From NCBI GenBank assembly GCA_002840785.1, contig PHCH01000035.1, forward strand, positions 1-45,497: a DNA stretch of 45,497 nt. The letters are read 5' to 3'. Both the position numbers and the translations under genes were made by a program. The notes under the pieces are model-generated. The model was given only the letters and a program-made list of their open reading frames with translations. It did no database searches and was not told the DNA's origin. Origin of the DNA: Betaproteobacteria bacterium HGW-Betaproteobacteria-4. Lineage in GTDB: Bacteria > Pseudomonadota > Gammaproteobacteria > Burkholderiales > Rhodocyclaceae. Shown piece by piece: positions 1-9,080 of this stretch (position 1 is its first letter; each line of letters starts with the position of its first letter).

Positions 1-1
1 G

Positions 2-919
2 CCGTTGCCGGACATCCGTGGTCGTGAGGAAATCCTCAAGGTGCACATGCGCAAGGTGCCGATCGCCGGCGACGTCAAGGCTGACGTCATTGCCCGTGGC
101 ACACCCGGCTTCTCAGGTGCCGACCTGGCCAACCTGGTGAACGAAGCGGCCCTGTTCGCTGCACGCCGCAACAAGCGGCTGGTCGACATGGACGACTTCG
201 AGATGGCCAAGGACAAGATCATGATGGGGGCTGAGCGCCGCAGCATGGTCATGACCGAGGAAGAGAAAATGAACACGGCCTACCACGAGTCCGGGCACGC
301 CGTTGTCGCCAAGTTGGTGCCGAAGTCCGACCCGGTGCACAAGGTCACCATTATCCCGCGTGGCCGCGCTTTGGGGCTGACCATGCAACTGCCCGAGCAG
401 GATCGTTACGCCTACGACCGTGAGTATCTGATGAGCCGTATTGCGGTTCTCTTCGGTGGGCGTATCGCTGAAGAGCTCTTCATGAATCAGATGACGACGG
501 GCGCCTCGAACGATTTTGAGCGGGCAACCGCCATGGCACGCGACATGGTCACCCGCTATGGCATGTCCGACCTGGGGGTGATGGTTTATGGCGAGAACGA
601 TGGCGAAGTCTTTCTCGGTCGCTCGGTGACCCAGCACAAGAACGTTTCCGAAGCGACGATGCAAAAAGTTGACGCTGAAATTCGCCGTCTCATCGACGAA
701 CAGTACGCGCTGGCTCGTCGTTTGCTGGAAGAAAATCGCGACAAGGTCGAGGCCATGACCAAGGCCTTGCTCGAATGGGAAACCATCGACGCCGATCAGA
801 TTGACGACATCATGGCCGGCAAGGCGCCTCGTCCGCCCAAGCCGTCGCAGTCCACGCTGCGACCCAATCCGCCTGGCGATACGCCGGGCGCCGAACCAAG
901 CGCCGCAGCGACGGCCTGA
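2..919 (+). CDS. ftsH: ATP-dependent zinc metalloprotease FtsH (C-terminal part; 5' end outside window)
   Basis: Membrane-anchored AAA+ protease that degrades misfolded membrane proteins and short-lived regulators. Only the last ~305 residues are present, and the reading frame is open to the window edge, so the N-terminal membrane segments and Walker motifs lie upstream. Visible are the end of the AAA module ([17 protein letters not shown], the conserved lid helix) and the zinc protease signature HESGH at DNA 284-298. The M41 peptidase domain follows, with conserved GGRIAEEL and [12 protein letters not shown]. The proline/alanine-rich tail is typical of betaproteobacterial FtsH. A strong terminator follows. 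Identification is secure. Confidence 0.97.
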   Translation, partial: PLPDIRGREEILKVHMRKVPIAGDVKADVIARGTPGFSGADLANLVNEAALFAARRNKRLVDMDDFEMAKDKIMMGAERRSMVMTEEEKMNTAYHESGHAVVAKLVPKSDPVHKVTIIPRGRALGLTMQLPEQDRYAYDREYLMSRIAVLFGGRIAEELFMNQMTTGASNDFERATAMARDMVTRYGMSDLGVMVYGENDGEVFLGRSVTQHKNVSEATMQKVDAEIRRLIDEQYALARRLLEENRDKVEAMTKALLEWETIDADQIDDIMAGKAPRPPKPSQSTLRPNPPGDTPGAEPSAAATA

Positions 920-938
920 TTTTTCGGATTTTTGAAAC

Positions 939-970
939 GGCCGGGAGTCTCTCCCGGCCTTTTATTTTTA
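939..970 (+). terminator. Rho-independent terminator after ftsH
   Basis: A perfect 9-bp stem (GGCCGGGAG / CTCCCGGCC) with a 3-nt loop TCT, followed by TTTTATTTTTA. It lies 20 nt after the ftsH stop and ends 5 nt before folP, so folP probably needs read-through or a promoter within ftsH. Confidence 0.9.
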
Positions 971-974
971 GACC

Positions 975-1808
975 ATGAAAATATTGCATTGTGGCCGTTT
1001 CAGGCTTCCCCTAGATCGTCCCTTGGTAATGGGAATCGTCAATCTGACGCCGGATTCGTTTTCGGGCGATGGCTTGGTCGGCAATGTCGAGCAGGCCGTG
1101 CAGCATGCTCGTCAGCAATTCGAAGCAGGCGCAGATATTCTCGATATCGGTGCCGAGTCATCTCGCCCCGGGGCAATTCCGACCCCCGAGGCGGATGAGC
1201 TCAAGCGCTTGTTGCCTGTTTTGCGAGAGGTTTCCGGATGGGGCATTCCGATCTCGGTGGATACCTACAAGCCGGCTGTCATGCGCGCAGCGCTGGATGC
1301 CGGGGCGGCGATGATCAATGACATTACCGGCATGATCCATCCTGAGGCCTTGCAGGCCGTTGCCCGGAGCGATTGCGCGGTCTGTGTCATGCATATGCAG
1401 GGTGAGCCTGGAACCATGCAGCAAACCCCCTTGTATCAGGACGTTGTCGCCGAGGTTCGCTCGTTTCTGGCCGGAGCGTTGGAGCGTTGCAGGCAGGTTG
1501 GTGTTGAAGATGGGCGAATGGTGCTGGACCCGGGTTTCGGTTTTGGCAAGACGCTGGATCACAATTTGGCCCTGTTTCGCGCGTTGACCGTAGCAAGCAT
1601 TGATGATTTCCCGATTTTGGTCGGTGTCTCCAGAAAGTCTATGCTGGGGGCTATCACCGGGCGCCAAGTTGGTGATCGGCAAGTCGCTAGCGTTGCTGCG
1701 GCACTGTTGGCTGCGCAAAAAGGTGCGAAAATACTACGTGTGCATGATGTGGCAGCAACCAGGGATGCCTTGGCAGTGTGGGCTGCAATAGACCTAGGGA
1801 GTCAGTGA
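975..1808 (+). CDS. folP: Dihydropteroate synthase
   Basis: Condenses p-aminobenzoate with hydroxymethyl-dihydropterin diphosphate in folate synthesis; the sulfonamide target. The 277-residue protein has the N-terminal signature [12 protein letters not shown] (residues ~19-30), the second signature GAESSRPGA (~59-67) and the late SRKSMLG loop, all diagnostic for FolP. Length is normal. The start ATG sits just after the ftsH terminator with no strong ribosome-binding site. The stop overlaps the glmM start by one base (TGATG), consistent with the conserved folP-glmM pair. Confidence 0.96.
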   Translation: MKILHCGRFRLPLDRPLVMGIVNLTPDSFSGDGLVGNVEQAVQHARQQFEAGADILDIGAESSRPGAIPTPEADELKRLLPVLREVSGWGIPISVDTYKPAVMRAALDAGAAMINDITGMIHPEALQAVARSDCAVCVMHMQGEPGTMQQTPLYQDVVAEVRSFLAGALERCRQVGVEDGRMVLDPGFGFGKTLDHNLALFRALTVASIDDFPILVGVSRKSMLGAITGRQVGDRQVASVAAALLAAQKGAKILRVHDVAATRDALAVWAAIDLGSQ

Positions 1809-3160
1809 TGAGCAGGAAGTATTTCGGTACCGATGGCGTGCGTGGCCGGGTGGGTCAGTCGCCGATTACCCCGGATTTTGTAATGCGACTTGGCTACTCT
1901 GCTGGCAAGGCGTTGCTCGGGCAGAGCAATATGCCGACTGGTGAGCGTCCGGCGGTTCTGATCGGCAAGGATACGCGCCTTTCCGGTTATATGCTTGAGT
2001 CAGCTCTGGAGGCAGGGTTCTCCGCGGCGGGTATCGATGTATTCCTGGTCGGTCCGCTACCGACGCCGGCTGTGGCCTATCTTACCCGCGCGCTCCGCTT
2101 GCAGGCCGGTATTGTAATCTCGGCTTCCCATAACCCGTACTACGATAACGGGATCAAGTTTTTCTCGGCTCAAGGTACCAAATTGCCTGATGCAGTCGAA
2201 CGCGCCATTGAGGAGGGAATCGATCAGCCGATTGTCTGCGCCCCGCCAGCCGATCTTGGTCGTGTCAGGCGCATAGAGGACGCGCGCGGTCGCTATATTG
2301 AATTCTGCAAGAGCACTTTCCCTAACGACCTCGATCTGCGTGGCTTGAAGATTGTAGTCGATTGTGCGCATGGTGCGGCATACCATATCGCGCCTAGTGT
2401 CTTCCATGAGCTGGGTGCCGATGTCGTGACCATCGGCGCGCAACCCAACGGGCTGAATATCAACGATGGCGTAGGTGCTACGGCACCCAAGGCGTTGTGT
2501 GACGCTGTGTTGGCCAATCGGGCTGATCTCGGGGTGGCGCTGGATGGCGATGCGGATCGTTTGCAGATGGTCGATGCCGAAGGCAATCTCTACGATGGCG
2601 ACCAATTGCTGTTCGCAATTGTTCGTAGCCGGGCGCGTGTCGCCAAGATCAAGGGCGTCGTCGGTACGTTGATGAGCAATCTTGCTCTCGAGCATGCGCT
2701 CGGCAAAATTGACATACCGTTTGCGCGAGCCGCAGTCGGTGATCGCTACGTAGTCGAAATGCTCAACGAAAAAGGTTGGCTCTACGGCGGAGAAAACTCG
2801 GGTCATATACTAGCCATGGACAGGCATACGACGGGGGATGGTATCGTTGCGGCGCTACAGGTGTTGGCTGCGCTTCGCGAAGTTGGTGGTGACTTGAAGG
2901 GATTGTTGGGTGGTCTGGCCCTCTATCCACAAAAGCTCATCAATGTGCCGATTACGCGCGGGTTCCAATGGCGGGATCATCCGGCAATATCCGCTGCTCT
3001 GGTTGACGCTGAAGCCGCTCTGGCTGGGCGGGGCAGAGTCTTGCTACGGGCCTCCGGAACCGAGCCGTTGTTGCGGGTGATGGTTGAAGGTGAAGATGCG
3101 TCGGAAGTGGCCTGTGCTGCGGAAAAGCTCGCTGGGGTCGTGCGCCAATCGACGCAATAA
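1808..3160 (+). CDS. glmM: Phosphoglucosamine mutase
   Basis: Interconverts glucosamine-6-phosphate and glucosamine-1-phosphate, feeding UDP-GlcNAc for peptidoglycan and LPS. The 450-residue protein begins [13 protein letters not shown], which fixes the start at 1808 rather than an upstream in-frame ATG at 1778. It carries the phosphoserine loop SASHNP (catalytic Ser ~107), the metal loop DGDADR, the sugar-binding GENSGH and the C-terminal phosphate loop RASGTEP. It is translationally coupled to folP (TGATG). Confidence 0.97.
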   Translation: MSRKYFGTDGVRGRVGQSPITPDFVMRLGYSAGKALLGQSNMPTGERPAVLIGKDTRLSGYMLESALEAGFSAAGIDVFLVGPLPTPAVAYLTRALRLQAGIVISASHNPYYDNGIKFFSAQGTKLPDAVERAIEEGIDQPIVCAPPADLGRVRRIEDARGRYIEFCKSTFPNDLDLRGLKIVVDCAHGAAYHIAPSVFHELGADVVTIGAQPNGLNINDGVGATAPKALCDAVLANRADLGVALDGDADRLQMVDAEGNLYDGDQLLFAIVRSRARVAKIKGVVGTLMSNLALEHALGKIDIPFARAAVGDRYVVEMLNEKGWLYGGENSGHILAMDRHTTGDGIVAALQVLAALREVGGDLKGLLGGLALYPQKLINVPITRGFQWRDHPAISAALVDAEAALAGRGRVLLRASGTEPLLRVMVEGEDASEVACAAEKLAGVVRQSTQ

Positions 3161-3183
3161 ATGGCCGTGTTTGCCTAATCGTA

Positions 3184-3213
3184 TTGACCGAAAAAACGGC
3201 GAGTCGCTATAAT
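3184..3213 (+). promoter_or_regulatory. Sigma-70 promoter for tpiA
   Basis: TTGACC (3184-3189), an 18-nt spacer and a perfect TATAAT (3208-3213) lie 34 nt upstream of the tpiA ATG in the glmM-tpiA gap. Predicted transcription start is near 3220. It probably drives tpiA-secG and possibly read-through to the tRNA and nuo. Confidence 0.75.
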
Positions 3214-3247
3214 CCGAAAGTTTTTCGCCAATGGAATCGTCTAGCCC

Positions 3248-3997
3248 ATGCGTAGAAAGCTCGTTGCAGGTAACTGGAAGATGCACGGAGCGCTGCAGCA
3301 GAATTCGGCGTTGCTGGCCCGTATCGCTGCCGGCGCGACGGATCTGGGTTGTGAAATAGCAGTTTGCCCACCGTTTCCGTATCTTGCTCAGGCGCAGTCG
3401 ATACTGGCGGGTTCATCTGTTGCCCTGGGGGCTCAATCTGTAAGTGAGCATGCTTCCGGTCCATTTACCGGCGAAGTTTCGGCATCGATGTTGGCTGAAT
3501 TCGGGTGTCGCTATGCGCTTGTAGGGCACTCCGAGCGACGTGCGCAATTTGGTGAGACGGATGCAGTTGTTGCAGCGAAATTTGAAGCTGCTCAAAAAGC
3601 GGGCTTGGTGCCAATTTTGTGTGTTGGTGAAACGCTTGATGAGCGCGAGGCTGGCAAGATGTTATCGGTGATTTCTGGGCAATTGTCGGCGGTGCTGGAT
3701 CGTGTTGGTGTGGCTGCCATGGCGCAGGCGGTGGTTGCATATGAGCCGGTGTGGGCAATTGGAACTGGTTTGACGGCGTCCCCTGGTCAGGCGCAGGAGG
3801 TGCATGCTTCAATCCGTTTTCAGGTTGCGGAGCTGGATGTTGCTGTGGCAGATGGTTTGCGTATTCTCTATGGCGGAAGTGTGAAGCCGCAGAATGCGAA
3901 GGAGTTGTTTGGGCAGTTGGACATCGATGGTGGTCTGATTGGTGGTGCTGCCTTGGTCGCGGATGATTTTCTGGCGATTTGCCTTGCGGCGAATTGA
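3248..3997 (+). CDS. tpiA: Triosephosphate isomerase
   Basis: Interconverts dihydroxyacetone phosphate and glyceraldehyde-3-phosphate in glycolysis and gluconeogenesis. The 249-residue (beta/alpha)8 protein has all catalytic residues: Asn9/Lys11 in AGNWKM, His94 in VGHSERR and Glu166 in AYEPVWAIGTG. The phosphate-binding YGGSVKPQNA is also present. Its own sigma-70 promoter lies directly upstream, and secG follows after 12 nt. Codon use is visibly less G/C-ended than in the later nuo genes. Confidence 0.97.
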   Translation: MRRKLVAGNWKMHGALQQNSALLARIAAGATDLGCEIAVCPPFPYLAQAQSILAGSSVALGAQSVSEHASGPFTGEVSASMLAEFGCRYALVGHSERRAQFGETDAVVAAKFEAAQKAGLVPILCVGETLDEREAGKMLSVISGQLSAVLDRVGVAAMAQAVVAYEPVWAIGTGLTASPGQAQEVHASIRFQVAELDVAVADGLRILYGGSVKPQNAKELFGQLDIDGGLIGGAALVADDFLAICLAAN

Positions 3998-4009
3998 TAG
4001 GCATAAAAA

Positions 4010-4381
4010 ATGAACTGGTTTTTCTCTCTCCTCTTGACGGTCCATATCCTCGTTGCGATCGTTATTATTGGCTTGGTGTTGATGCAGCATGGCAAGGGGG
4101 CTGACATGGGGGCTGCCTTTGGCAGTGGTGCTTCCGGTAGCCTGTTTGGCGCTACTGGGTCAGCGAATTTTCTTAGTCGCACGACGGGTATTCTTGCTGC
4201 TGTATTTTTTGCCACAAGTCTGACCCTGGCCTATGTTGCTTCCAGTAAGCCAAAAACGACTGGTAGTGTGATGCAAGAACCGGTACAATCGCAGACTGTT
4301 TCGCAGCCCGCTTCTGCGGCAGGCGAGTCGCCGGTGGTGCCCGTGGATACGGGCTCTAAGGCAAAAGACATACCGAAGTAA
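4010..4381 (+). CDS. secG: Protein-export membrane protein SecG
   Basis: Small subunit of the SecYEG translocon. The 123-residue protein has two hydrophobic segments (about residues 3-24 and 57-77) separated by the conserved loop LMQHGKGADMGAAFGSGAS with the following SLFG, which is characteristic of SecG. A variable hydrophilic Ser/Pro/Val tail follows. It lies 12 nt after tpiA and before tRNA-Leu, the usual betaproteobacterial order. Confidence 0.95.
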   Translation: MNWFFSLLLTVHILVAIVIIGLVLMQHGKGADMGAAFGSGASGSLFGATGSANFLSRTTGILAAVFFATSLTLAYVASSKPKTTGSVMQEPVQSQTVSQPASAAGESPVVPVDTGSKAKDIPK

Positions 4382-4434
4382 CGCAAGGTGGTTTGCCCGG
4401 CATTAAGTCCTCGCGGGGTGGCCTAAAGAGACGT

Positions 4435-4513
4435 GCCGACGTGGTGAAATTGGTAGACACGCTATCTTGAGGGGGTAGTGGCGCAAGCTGTGCGAGTTCG
4501 AGTCTCGCCGTCG
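4435..4513 (+). tRNA. tRNA-Leu(GAG), 3' end missing
   Basis: A cloverleaf can be drawn: acceptor 5' strand GCCGACG, D-arm, anticodon stem CTATC/GGTAG with loop TTGAGGG (anticodon GAG), a long class II variable arm, and a T-arm GCGAG-TTCGAGT-CTCGC. The acceptor 3' strand reads CGTCG and then turns into nuoA sequence (ATCCTG). The last two acceptor bases, the discriminator base and any encoded CCA are therefore absent. As written the tRNA lacks two of seven acceptor pairs. The neighbouring nuoA is truncated at the same point, so a small deletion or assembly gap spans both. Confidence 0.85.
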
Positions 4514-4519
4514 ATCCTG

Positions 4520-4867
4520 ATGTTTGTTCTGGTGGGGGTCGCGGTGGGCGTGTTGCCTGTTGCGATGGGTTTTATTCTTGCTCCAAGCCGGCCGGACCCA
4601 GAGAAGCTCTCTCCTTATGAGTGTGGCTTTGAGGCATTCGAAGATGCGCGCATGAAGTTCGATGTGCGTTTTTATCTCGTTGCCATTCTCTTTATTTTGT
4701 TTGATCTGGAAATTGCTTTCCTGTTCCCGTGGGCGGCGGTTTTCAAGGACATTGTCGCGGCCGAGTCGATCAAGTTGTTCGGTTTTGTCGAGATGCTTGT
4801 TTTTGTTGCCATTCTGGTCGTTGGCTATGTCTACGCCTGGGCCAAGGGCGCGCTGGAATGGGAATAA
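4520..4867 (+). CDS. nuoA: NADH-quinone oxidoreductase subunit A, 5'-truncated
   Basis: Membrane subunit of complex I near the quinone channel. The native-looking protein begins at [13 protein letters not shown] (from 4514) and runs through the conserved [20 protein letters not shown] loop to the C-terminal ALEWE. NuoA normally has roughly eight more N-terminal residues before this point. Here those are replaced by the tRNA-Leu 3' portion, and no ribosome-binding site precedes the first in-frame ATG (4520). A longer open frame from 4478 translates tRNA sequence and is not credible. Three hydrophobic helices are retained. Confidence 0.85.
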   Translation: MFVLVGVAVGVLPVAMGFILAPSRPDPEKLSPYECGFEAFEDARMKFDVRFYLVAILFILFDLEIAFLFPWAAVFKDIVAAESIKLFGFVEMLVFVAILVVGYVYAWAKGALEWE

Positions 4868-4876
4868 GGGGCGGCT

Positions 4877-5353
4877 ATGGCTATTGAGGGTGTCCTTCAG
4901 GAAGGTTTTGTCACCACGACGGCTGACAAGCTGATCAATTACATGCGCACCGGTTCGATCTGGCCGATGACATTTGGTCTGGCTTGCTGTGCGGTTGAAA
5001 TGATTCACGCTGGTGTTTCTCGCTACGACCTTGATCGTTTCGGGATTGTCTTTCGTGCAAGTCCTCGGCAGTCTGATGTGATGATCGTTGCTGGTACGCT
5101 GACGAACAAAATGGCGCCGGCGTTGCGTAAGGTTTATGACCAGATGGCGGAGCCGCGTTGGGTTATCTCGATGGGGTCGTGCGCCAATGGTGGTGGTTAC
5201 TATCACTATTCCTACTCTGTGGTGCGTGGCTGTGATCGCATCGTGCCAGTCGACATCTATGTTCCGGGTTGCCCGCCAACTGCAGAAGCCCTGATTTACG
5301 GCTTGATTCAGTTGCAAAACAAGATTCGTCGCACTAATACCATTGCTCGTTAA
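4877..5353 (+). CDS. nuoB: NADH-quinone oxidoreductase subunit B
   Basis: Carries iron-sulfur cluster N2, the last electron carrier before quinone in complex I. The 158-residue protein has the four cluster ligands in their expected motifs: Cys37-Cys38 (GLACCAVEM), Cys102 (GSCANGGG) and Cys132 (VPGCPPT). Length and motif spacing are normal. It follows nuoA by 9 nt. Confidence 0.97.
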   Translation: MAIEGVLQEGFVTTTADKLINYMRTGSIWPMTFGLACCAVEMIHAGVSRYDLDRFGIVFRASPRQSDVMIVAGTLTNKMAPALRKVYDQMAEPRWVISMGSCANGGGYYHYSYSVVRGCDRIVPVDIYVPGCPPTAEALIYGLIQLQNKIRRTNTIAR

Positions 5354-5372
5354 TTGCCAAGGCTGATTCGAT

Positions 5373-5978
5373 ATGTCTGCCAAGCTGGAAACGCTTAGTC
5401 AAAACCTGCAGAAGCACTTTGGTGAAAAACTCAAGTCGCTGACGCTTGCTTTGGGCGAAATAACCATAGAAGTAAGTGCTGCTGATTATCTTGTTGTGAT
5501 GACTGCGCTGCGGGATGAAGCTGATCTTCGTTTCGAGGAAATCATCGATTTGTGTGGTGTTGATTATTCAACCTACGGCGATGGCGGTTGGCAGGGGCGG
5601 CGTTTTGCAGCGGTTTCGCATCTTCTTTCGGTTGCCAATAATTGGCGGTTGCGTGTTCGTGTGTTTGCTGAAAGTGACGAGTTTCCGTCAGTTGATTCGG
5701 TTTCTGGTGTCTGGAAGAGTGTTAGTTGGTTCGAGCGCGAAGCCTTCGATCTTTTCGGCATTGCCTTTGTCGGTCACGACGATCTGCGTCGCATCCTGAC
5801 CGATTACGGTTTCATCGGCCACCCATTCCGCAAGGACTTCCCGATTTCCGGCCACGTCGAGATGCGTTACGACCCGGATCAGGCGCGTGTGATCTATCAA
5901 CCGGTCACCATCGAGCCGCGCGAAAACACCCCGCGCATTGTGCGCGAAGATACTTTCGGGGATACCGCTCATGGCTGA
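5373..5978 (+). CDS. nuoC: NADH-quinone oxidoreductase subunit C
   Basis: Peripheral-arm subunit (30-kDa type) that supports the quinone module. The 201-residue protein contains the family signature ending [17 protein letters not shown], followed by [20 protein letters not shown]. It is a separate gene, not fused to nuoD as in enterics. The stop lies inside nuoD (8-nt overlap). Third-position base choice changes abruptly about two-thirds through the gene: A/T-rich codons before ~5750 and G/C-ended codons after. Confidence 0.96.
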   Translation: MSAKLETLSQNLQKHFGEKLKSLTLALGEITIEVSAADYLVVMTALRDEADLRFEEIIDLCGVDYSTYGDGGWQGRRFAAVSHLLSVANNWRLRVRVFAESDEFPSVDSVSGVWKSVSWFEREAFDLFGIAFVGHDDLRRILTDYGFIGHPFRKDFPISGHVEMRYDPDQARVIYQPVTIEPRENTPRIVREDTFGDTAHG

Positions 5979-7224
5979 CATCCGCAATTTCACTCTGAAC
6001 TTTGGTCCGCAGCACCCAGCTGCACACGGCGTGCTGCGCTTAGTGCTCGAACTGGATGGCGAAGTCGTCCAGCGCGCCGATCCGCATATCGGCCTGCTGC
6101 ACCGTGCCACCGAAAAACTGGCCGAGACTCGCACCTGGGTTCAGTCCGTACCCTACATGGATCGTCTCGACTACGTGTCGATGATGTGCAACGAGCACGC
6201 CTACTGCCTGGCGACTGAAAAGCTGCTCGGTATCGAAGTGCCGGAGCGTGGCAAGTACATCCGTGTCATGTTCGATGAAGTCACCCGTATCCTCAACCAC
6301 CTGTTGTGGATCGGTTGTCACGCTCTCGACGTTGGCGCGATGACCATGGCGCTCTACACCTTCCGCGAACGCGAAGACCTGATGGACGTTTATGAGGCAG
6401 TTTCCGGTGCCCGGATGCACGCTGCCTACTATCGTCCGGGCGGCGTCTATCGCGACCTGCCGGACCGCATGCCGCAGTATCAGGAATCAACCTGGACCAA
6501 TGCCAAGAAGGCGGCCGAGAAGAACGAGAACCGTAGCGGTTCCCTGCTCGACTTCCTCGAAGATTTCACCAATCGCTTCCCGACTTATCATTCCGAATAC
6601 CACACCCTGCTGACCGACAACCGGATCTGGAAGCAACGTCTGGTCAATGTCGGTGTCGTGACGCCGGAGCGCGCCCTGCAGATGGGCTTTACTGGAGCCA
6701 TGCTGCGCGGCTCGGGAATCGCTTGGGACTTGCGCAAGAAGCAGCCGTACGCGGCCTACGACAAGATCAATTTCGATGTGCCAGTCGGCGTCAATGGCGA
6801 CAGTTACGACCGCTACCTGGTTCGCATGGAAGAAATGATCCAGTCGAACAACATCATCAAGCAATGTATCGCCTGGCTGCGCAATAACCCCGGCCCGGTG
6901 ATCACCGACAACAACAAGGTGGCGCCGCCACCGCGCGAGAACATGAAGACCAACATGGAGGAGCTGATTCACCACTTCAAGCTCTTCACCGAAGGCATCC
7001 ATGTTCCGGCTGGCGAAGCTTATGCTGCAGTCGAGCACCCGAAGGGCGAGTTCGGCATCTACTTTGTTTCCGATGGTGCCAACAAGCCTTACCGCATGAA
7101 GATTCGTGCCCCGGGCTTTGTCCACCTGGCCGGTCTGGATGAGATGTCCCGAGGCCACATGATCGCCGACGTCGTTACGATTATCGGTTCCCAAGATATT
7201 GTTTTTGGCGAGATCGACCGCTGA
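5971..7224 (+). CDS. nuoD: NADH-quinone oxidoreductase subunit D
   Basis: The 49-kDa-type subunit forming the quinone-binding cavity with NuoB, homologous to [NiFe]-hydrogenase large subunits. The 417-residue protein starts [20 protein letters not shown], with conserved [24 protein letters not shown] and [11 protein letters not shown]. The start at 5971 is preferred over an upstream in-frame ATG because it matches the family N-terminus and gives the normal overlap with nuoC. Confidence 0.97.
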   Translation: MADIRNFTLNFGPQHPAAHGVLRLVLELDGEVVQRADPHIGLLHRATEKLAETRTWVQSVPYMDRLDYVSMMCNEHAYCLATEKLLGIEVPERGKYIRVMFDEVTRILNHLLWIGCHALDVGAMTMALYTFREREDLMDVYEAVSGARMHAAYYRPGGVYRDLPDRMPQYQESTWTNAKKAAEKNENRSGSLLDFLEDFTNRFPTYHSEYHTLLTDNRIWKQRLVNVGVVTPERALQMGFTGAMLRGSGIAWDLRKKQPYAAYDKINFDVPVGVNGDSYDRYLVRMEEMIQSNNIIKQCIAWLRNNPGPVITDNNKVAPPPRENMKTNMEELIHHFKLFTEGIHVPAGEAYAAVEHPKGEFGIYFVSDGANKPYRMKIRAPGFVHLAGLDEMSRGHMIADVVTIIGSQDIVFGEIDR

Positions 7225-7697
7225 TGTTTTCCGCTGAAACCCTCCAGAAGTTTGCCCGCGAGGTCGCCAAGTACCCCGCCGATCAGAAACAATCGGCGTC
7301 GATGGCCTGTCTCGCTCACGCCCAGGAAGAAAAAGGCTGGCTGGCCCCCGAGTCCATCGAGGCTGTGGCCAACTACCTTGGTATGCCGCCGATCGCGGCC
7401 TACGAAGTGGCTTCTTTCTACAACATGTATGACCTGAAGCCGGTCGGCAAGTACAAGATTACGGTCTGTACCAACCTGCCTTGTGCGCTGTCGGGCGGCT
7501 ACCATGCCGGCGAATACCTTCAGCACAAGCTCGGCATCGGCTATGGTGAAACGACGCCGGACGGCAAGTTCACGTTGAAGGAAGGTGAATGCATGGGCGC
7601 CTGCGGCGATGCGCCGGTCTTCATCGTCAACAACCGTTCGATGTGCAGCCACATGCACCCGGAACAGATCGACAAGCTGCTTGAGGAGTGCAAATAA
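7224..7697 (+). CDS. nuoE: NADH-quinone oxidoreductase subunit E
   Basis: The 24-kDa-type subunit carrying a [2Fe-2S] cluster in the NADH-dehydrogenase module. The 157-residue thioredoxin-like protein has the four-cysteine pattern: CTNLPC, then about 35 residues later CMGAC. It overlaps nuoD by one base at the start (TGATG) and nuoF by one base at the end (TAATG), indicating tight translational coupling. Confidence 0.96.
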   Translation: MFSAETLQKFAREVAKYPADQKQSASMACLAHAQEEKGWLAPESIEAVANYLGMPPIAAYEVASFYNMYDLKPVGKYKITVCTNLPCALSGGYHAGEYLQHKLGIGYGETTPDGKFTLKEGECMGACGDAPVFIVNNRSMCSHMHPEQIDKLLEECK

Positions 7698-9025
7698 TGG
7701 CCATGCTTGGTTCGATCAACGGCGTTCTGATGGAAGGCCTGGATGGCGACAATACCTGGCAGCTCAAGGATTACGTGGCACGCGGTGGCTATGCGCAACT
7801 GAAGCGCATCCTGGAAAGCAAGATGACCCAGGAAGACGTCATCAGCGAAGTCAAGAAATCCGTGCTGCGCGGCCGTGGCGGCGCCGGTTTTCCGACCGGG
7901 CTGAAGTGGTCTTTCATGCCGCGCTCCTTCCCCGGTGACAAGTACGTCGTCTGCAATACCGACGAAGGTGAGCCGGGAACCTTCAAGGACCGCGACATCA
8001 TGCGTTACAACCCGCATGCGGTCATCGAAGGGATGGCGATTGCCGCTTACGCGATGGGCGCTAACCGCGGCTACAACTACGTGCACGGCGAAGTCTGGCA
8101 AGAATACAAGCGTTTTGAAGAAGCGCTCGACGAAGCTCGGGCTGCCGGCTTCATCGGCCAGAACATTCTCGGCTCCGGTTTCAACTTCGAACTCTTCGCC
8201 CACCACGGCTACGGTGCCTATATCTGTGGCGAAGAAACCGCGCTGCTCGAATCGATCGAAGGCAAAAAGGGGCAGCCGCGTTTCAAGCCGCCGTTCCCGG
8301 CTTCCTTCGGTCTCTATGGCAAGCCGACAACGATTAATAATACAGAAACCTTTGCTGCCATTCCGTTCATTCTGAAGATGGGTGGCGAAGAGTTCCTGAA
8401 TCTGGGCAAGCCGAACAACGGTGGCACCAAGCTGTTCTCGGTGTCCGGCCACGTCAATCGTCCGGGCAACTATGAAATTCCGCTCGGTACGCCGTTCGCG
8501 ACCCTGCTTGAAATGTGCGGCGGGATGCGTGGCGGGCGCAAGCTGAAGGCGGTCATTCCCGGCGGCTCGTCAGCCCCGGTGATGCCGGCCGACGTGATTA
8601 TGGATTGCACCATGGACTACGACTCGATCAGCAAGGGTGGATCGATGCTCGGCTCCGGCGCGGTCATCGTCATGGACGAGACGGTGTGCATGGTCAAGGC
8701 GCTGGAGCGCCTGTCCTTCTTCTACCACGAAGAATCCTGCGGCCAATGCACGCCTTGCCGCGAAGGTACGGCCTGGATGTACAAGGTTGTGCATCGCATC
8801 GAGAACGGTCTCGGCAAGCCTGACGACCTCGATCTGCTGAACAGCGTACTCGGCAACATTGCCGGTCGCACCATCTGCGCGCTTGGCGACGCAGCTGCTT
8901 TCCCTGTGCAGAGCTTCATCAAGCACTTCGGCAAGGAGTTCGAGTACCACATTGAAAACAAGACCTGTCTGGTTCCCAAGGATGTGCAGTGGGCAGGCAG
9001 TGGCTTCCACAAGATTCCGGCCTGA
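7697..9025 (+). CDS. nuoF: NADH-quinone oxidoreductase subunit F
   Basis: The 51-kDa-type subunit binding NADH, FMN and a [4Fe-4S] cluster. The 442-residue protein has the NADH/FMN loop [15 protein letters not shown], the [14 protein letters not shown] motif, the [12 protein letters not shown] loop and cluster cysteines in [13 protein letters not shown] plus a later TICALGD. An in-frame TTG-like start at 7688 is possible, but ATG 7697 overlaps the nuoE stop and fits the family N-terminus. Confidence 0.96.
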   Translation: MAMLGSINGVLMEGLDGDNTWQLKDYVARGGYAQLKRILESKMTQEDVISEVKKSVLRGRGGAGFPTGLKWSFMPRSFPGDKYVVCNTDEGEPGTFKDRDIMRYNPHAVIEGMAIAAYAMGANRGYNYVHGEVWQEYKRFEEALDEARAAGFIGQNILGSGFNFELFAHHGYGAYICGEETALLESIEGKKGQPRFKPPFPASFGLYGKPTTINNTETFAAIPFILKMGGEEFLNLGKPNNGGTKLFSVSGHVNRPGNYEIPLGTPFATLLEMCGGMRGGRKLKAVIPGGSSAPVMPADVIMDCTMDYDSISKGGSMLGSGAVIVMDETVCMVKALERLSFFYHEESCGQCTPCREGTAWMYKVVHRIENGLGKPDDLDLLNSVLGNIAGRTICALGDAAAFPVQSFIKHFGKEFEYHIENKTCLVPKDVQWAGSGFHKIPA

Positions 9026-9080
9026 TGGCTACGGGTTGTAACGATATTAACGACGAAAAGTCAGGCTACAAGGTAGCGAC

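Noticed and set aside
3184..3213. Possible repeat copy upstream of tpiA (GACCGAAAAAACGGC)
   Set aside because: Resembles part of the dispersed repeat, but lacks the GCTACGGT half and is better explained as the -35 and spacer of a sigma-70 promoter.
4478..4519. Upstream in-frame start for nuoA
   Set aside because: It lies within the tRNA-Leu sequence and encodes residues foreign to NuoA.
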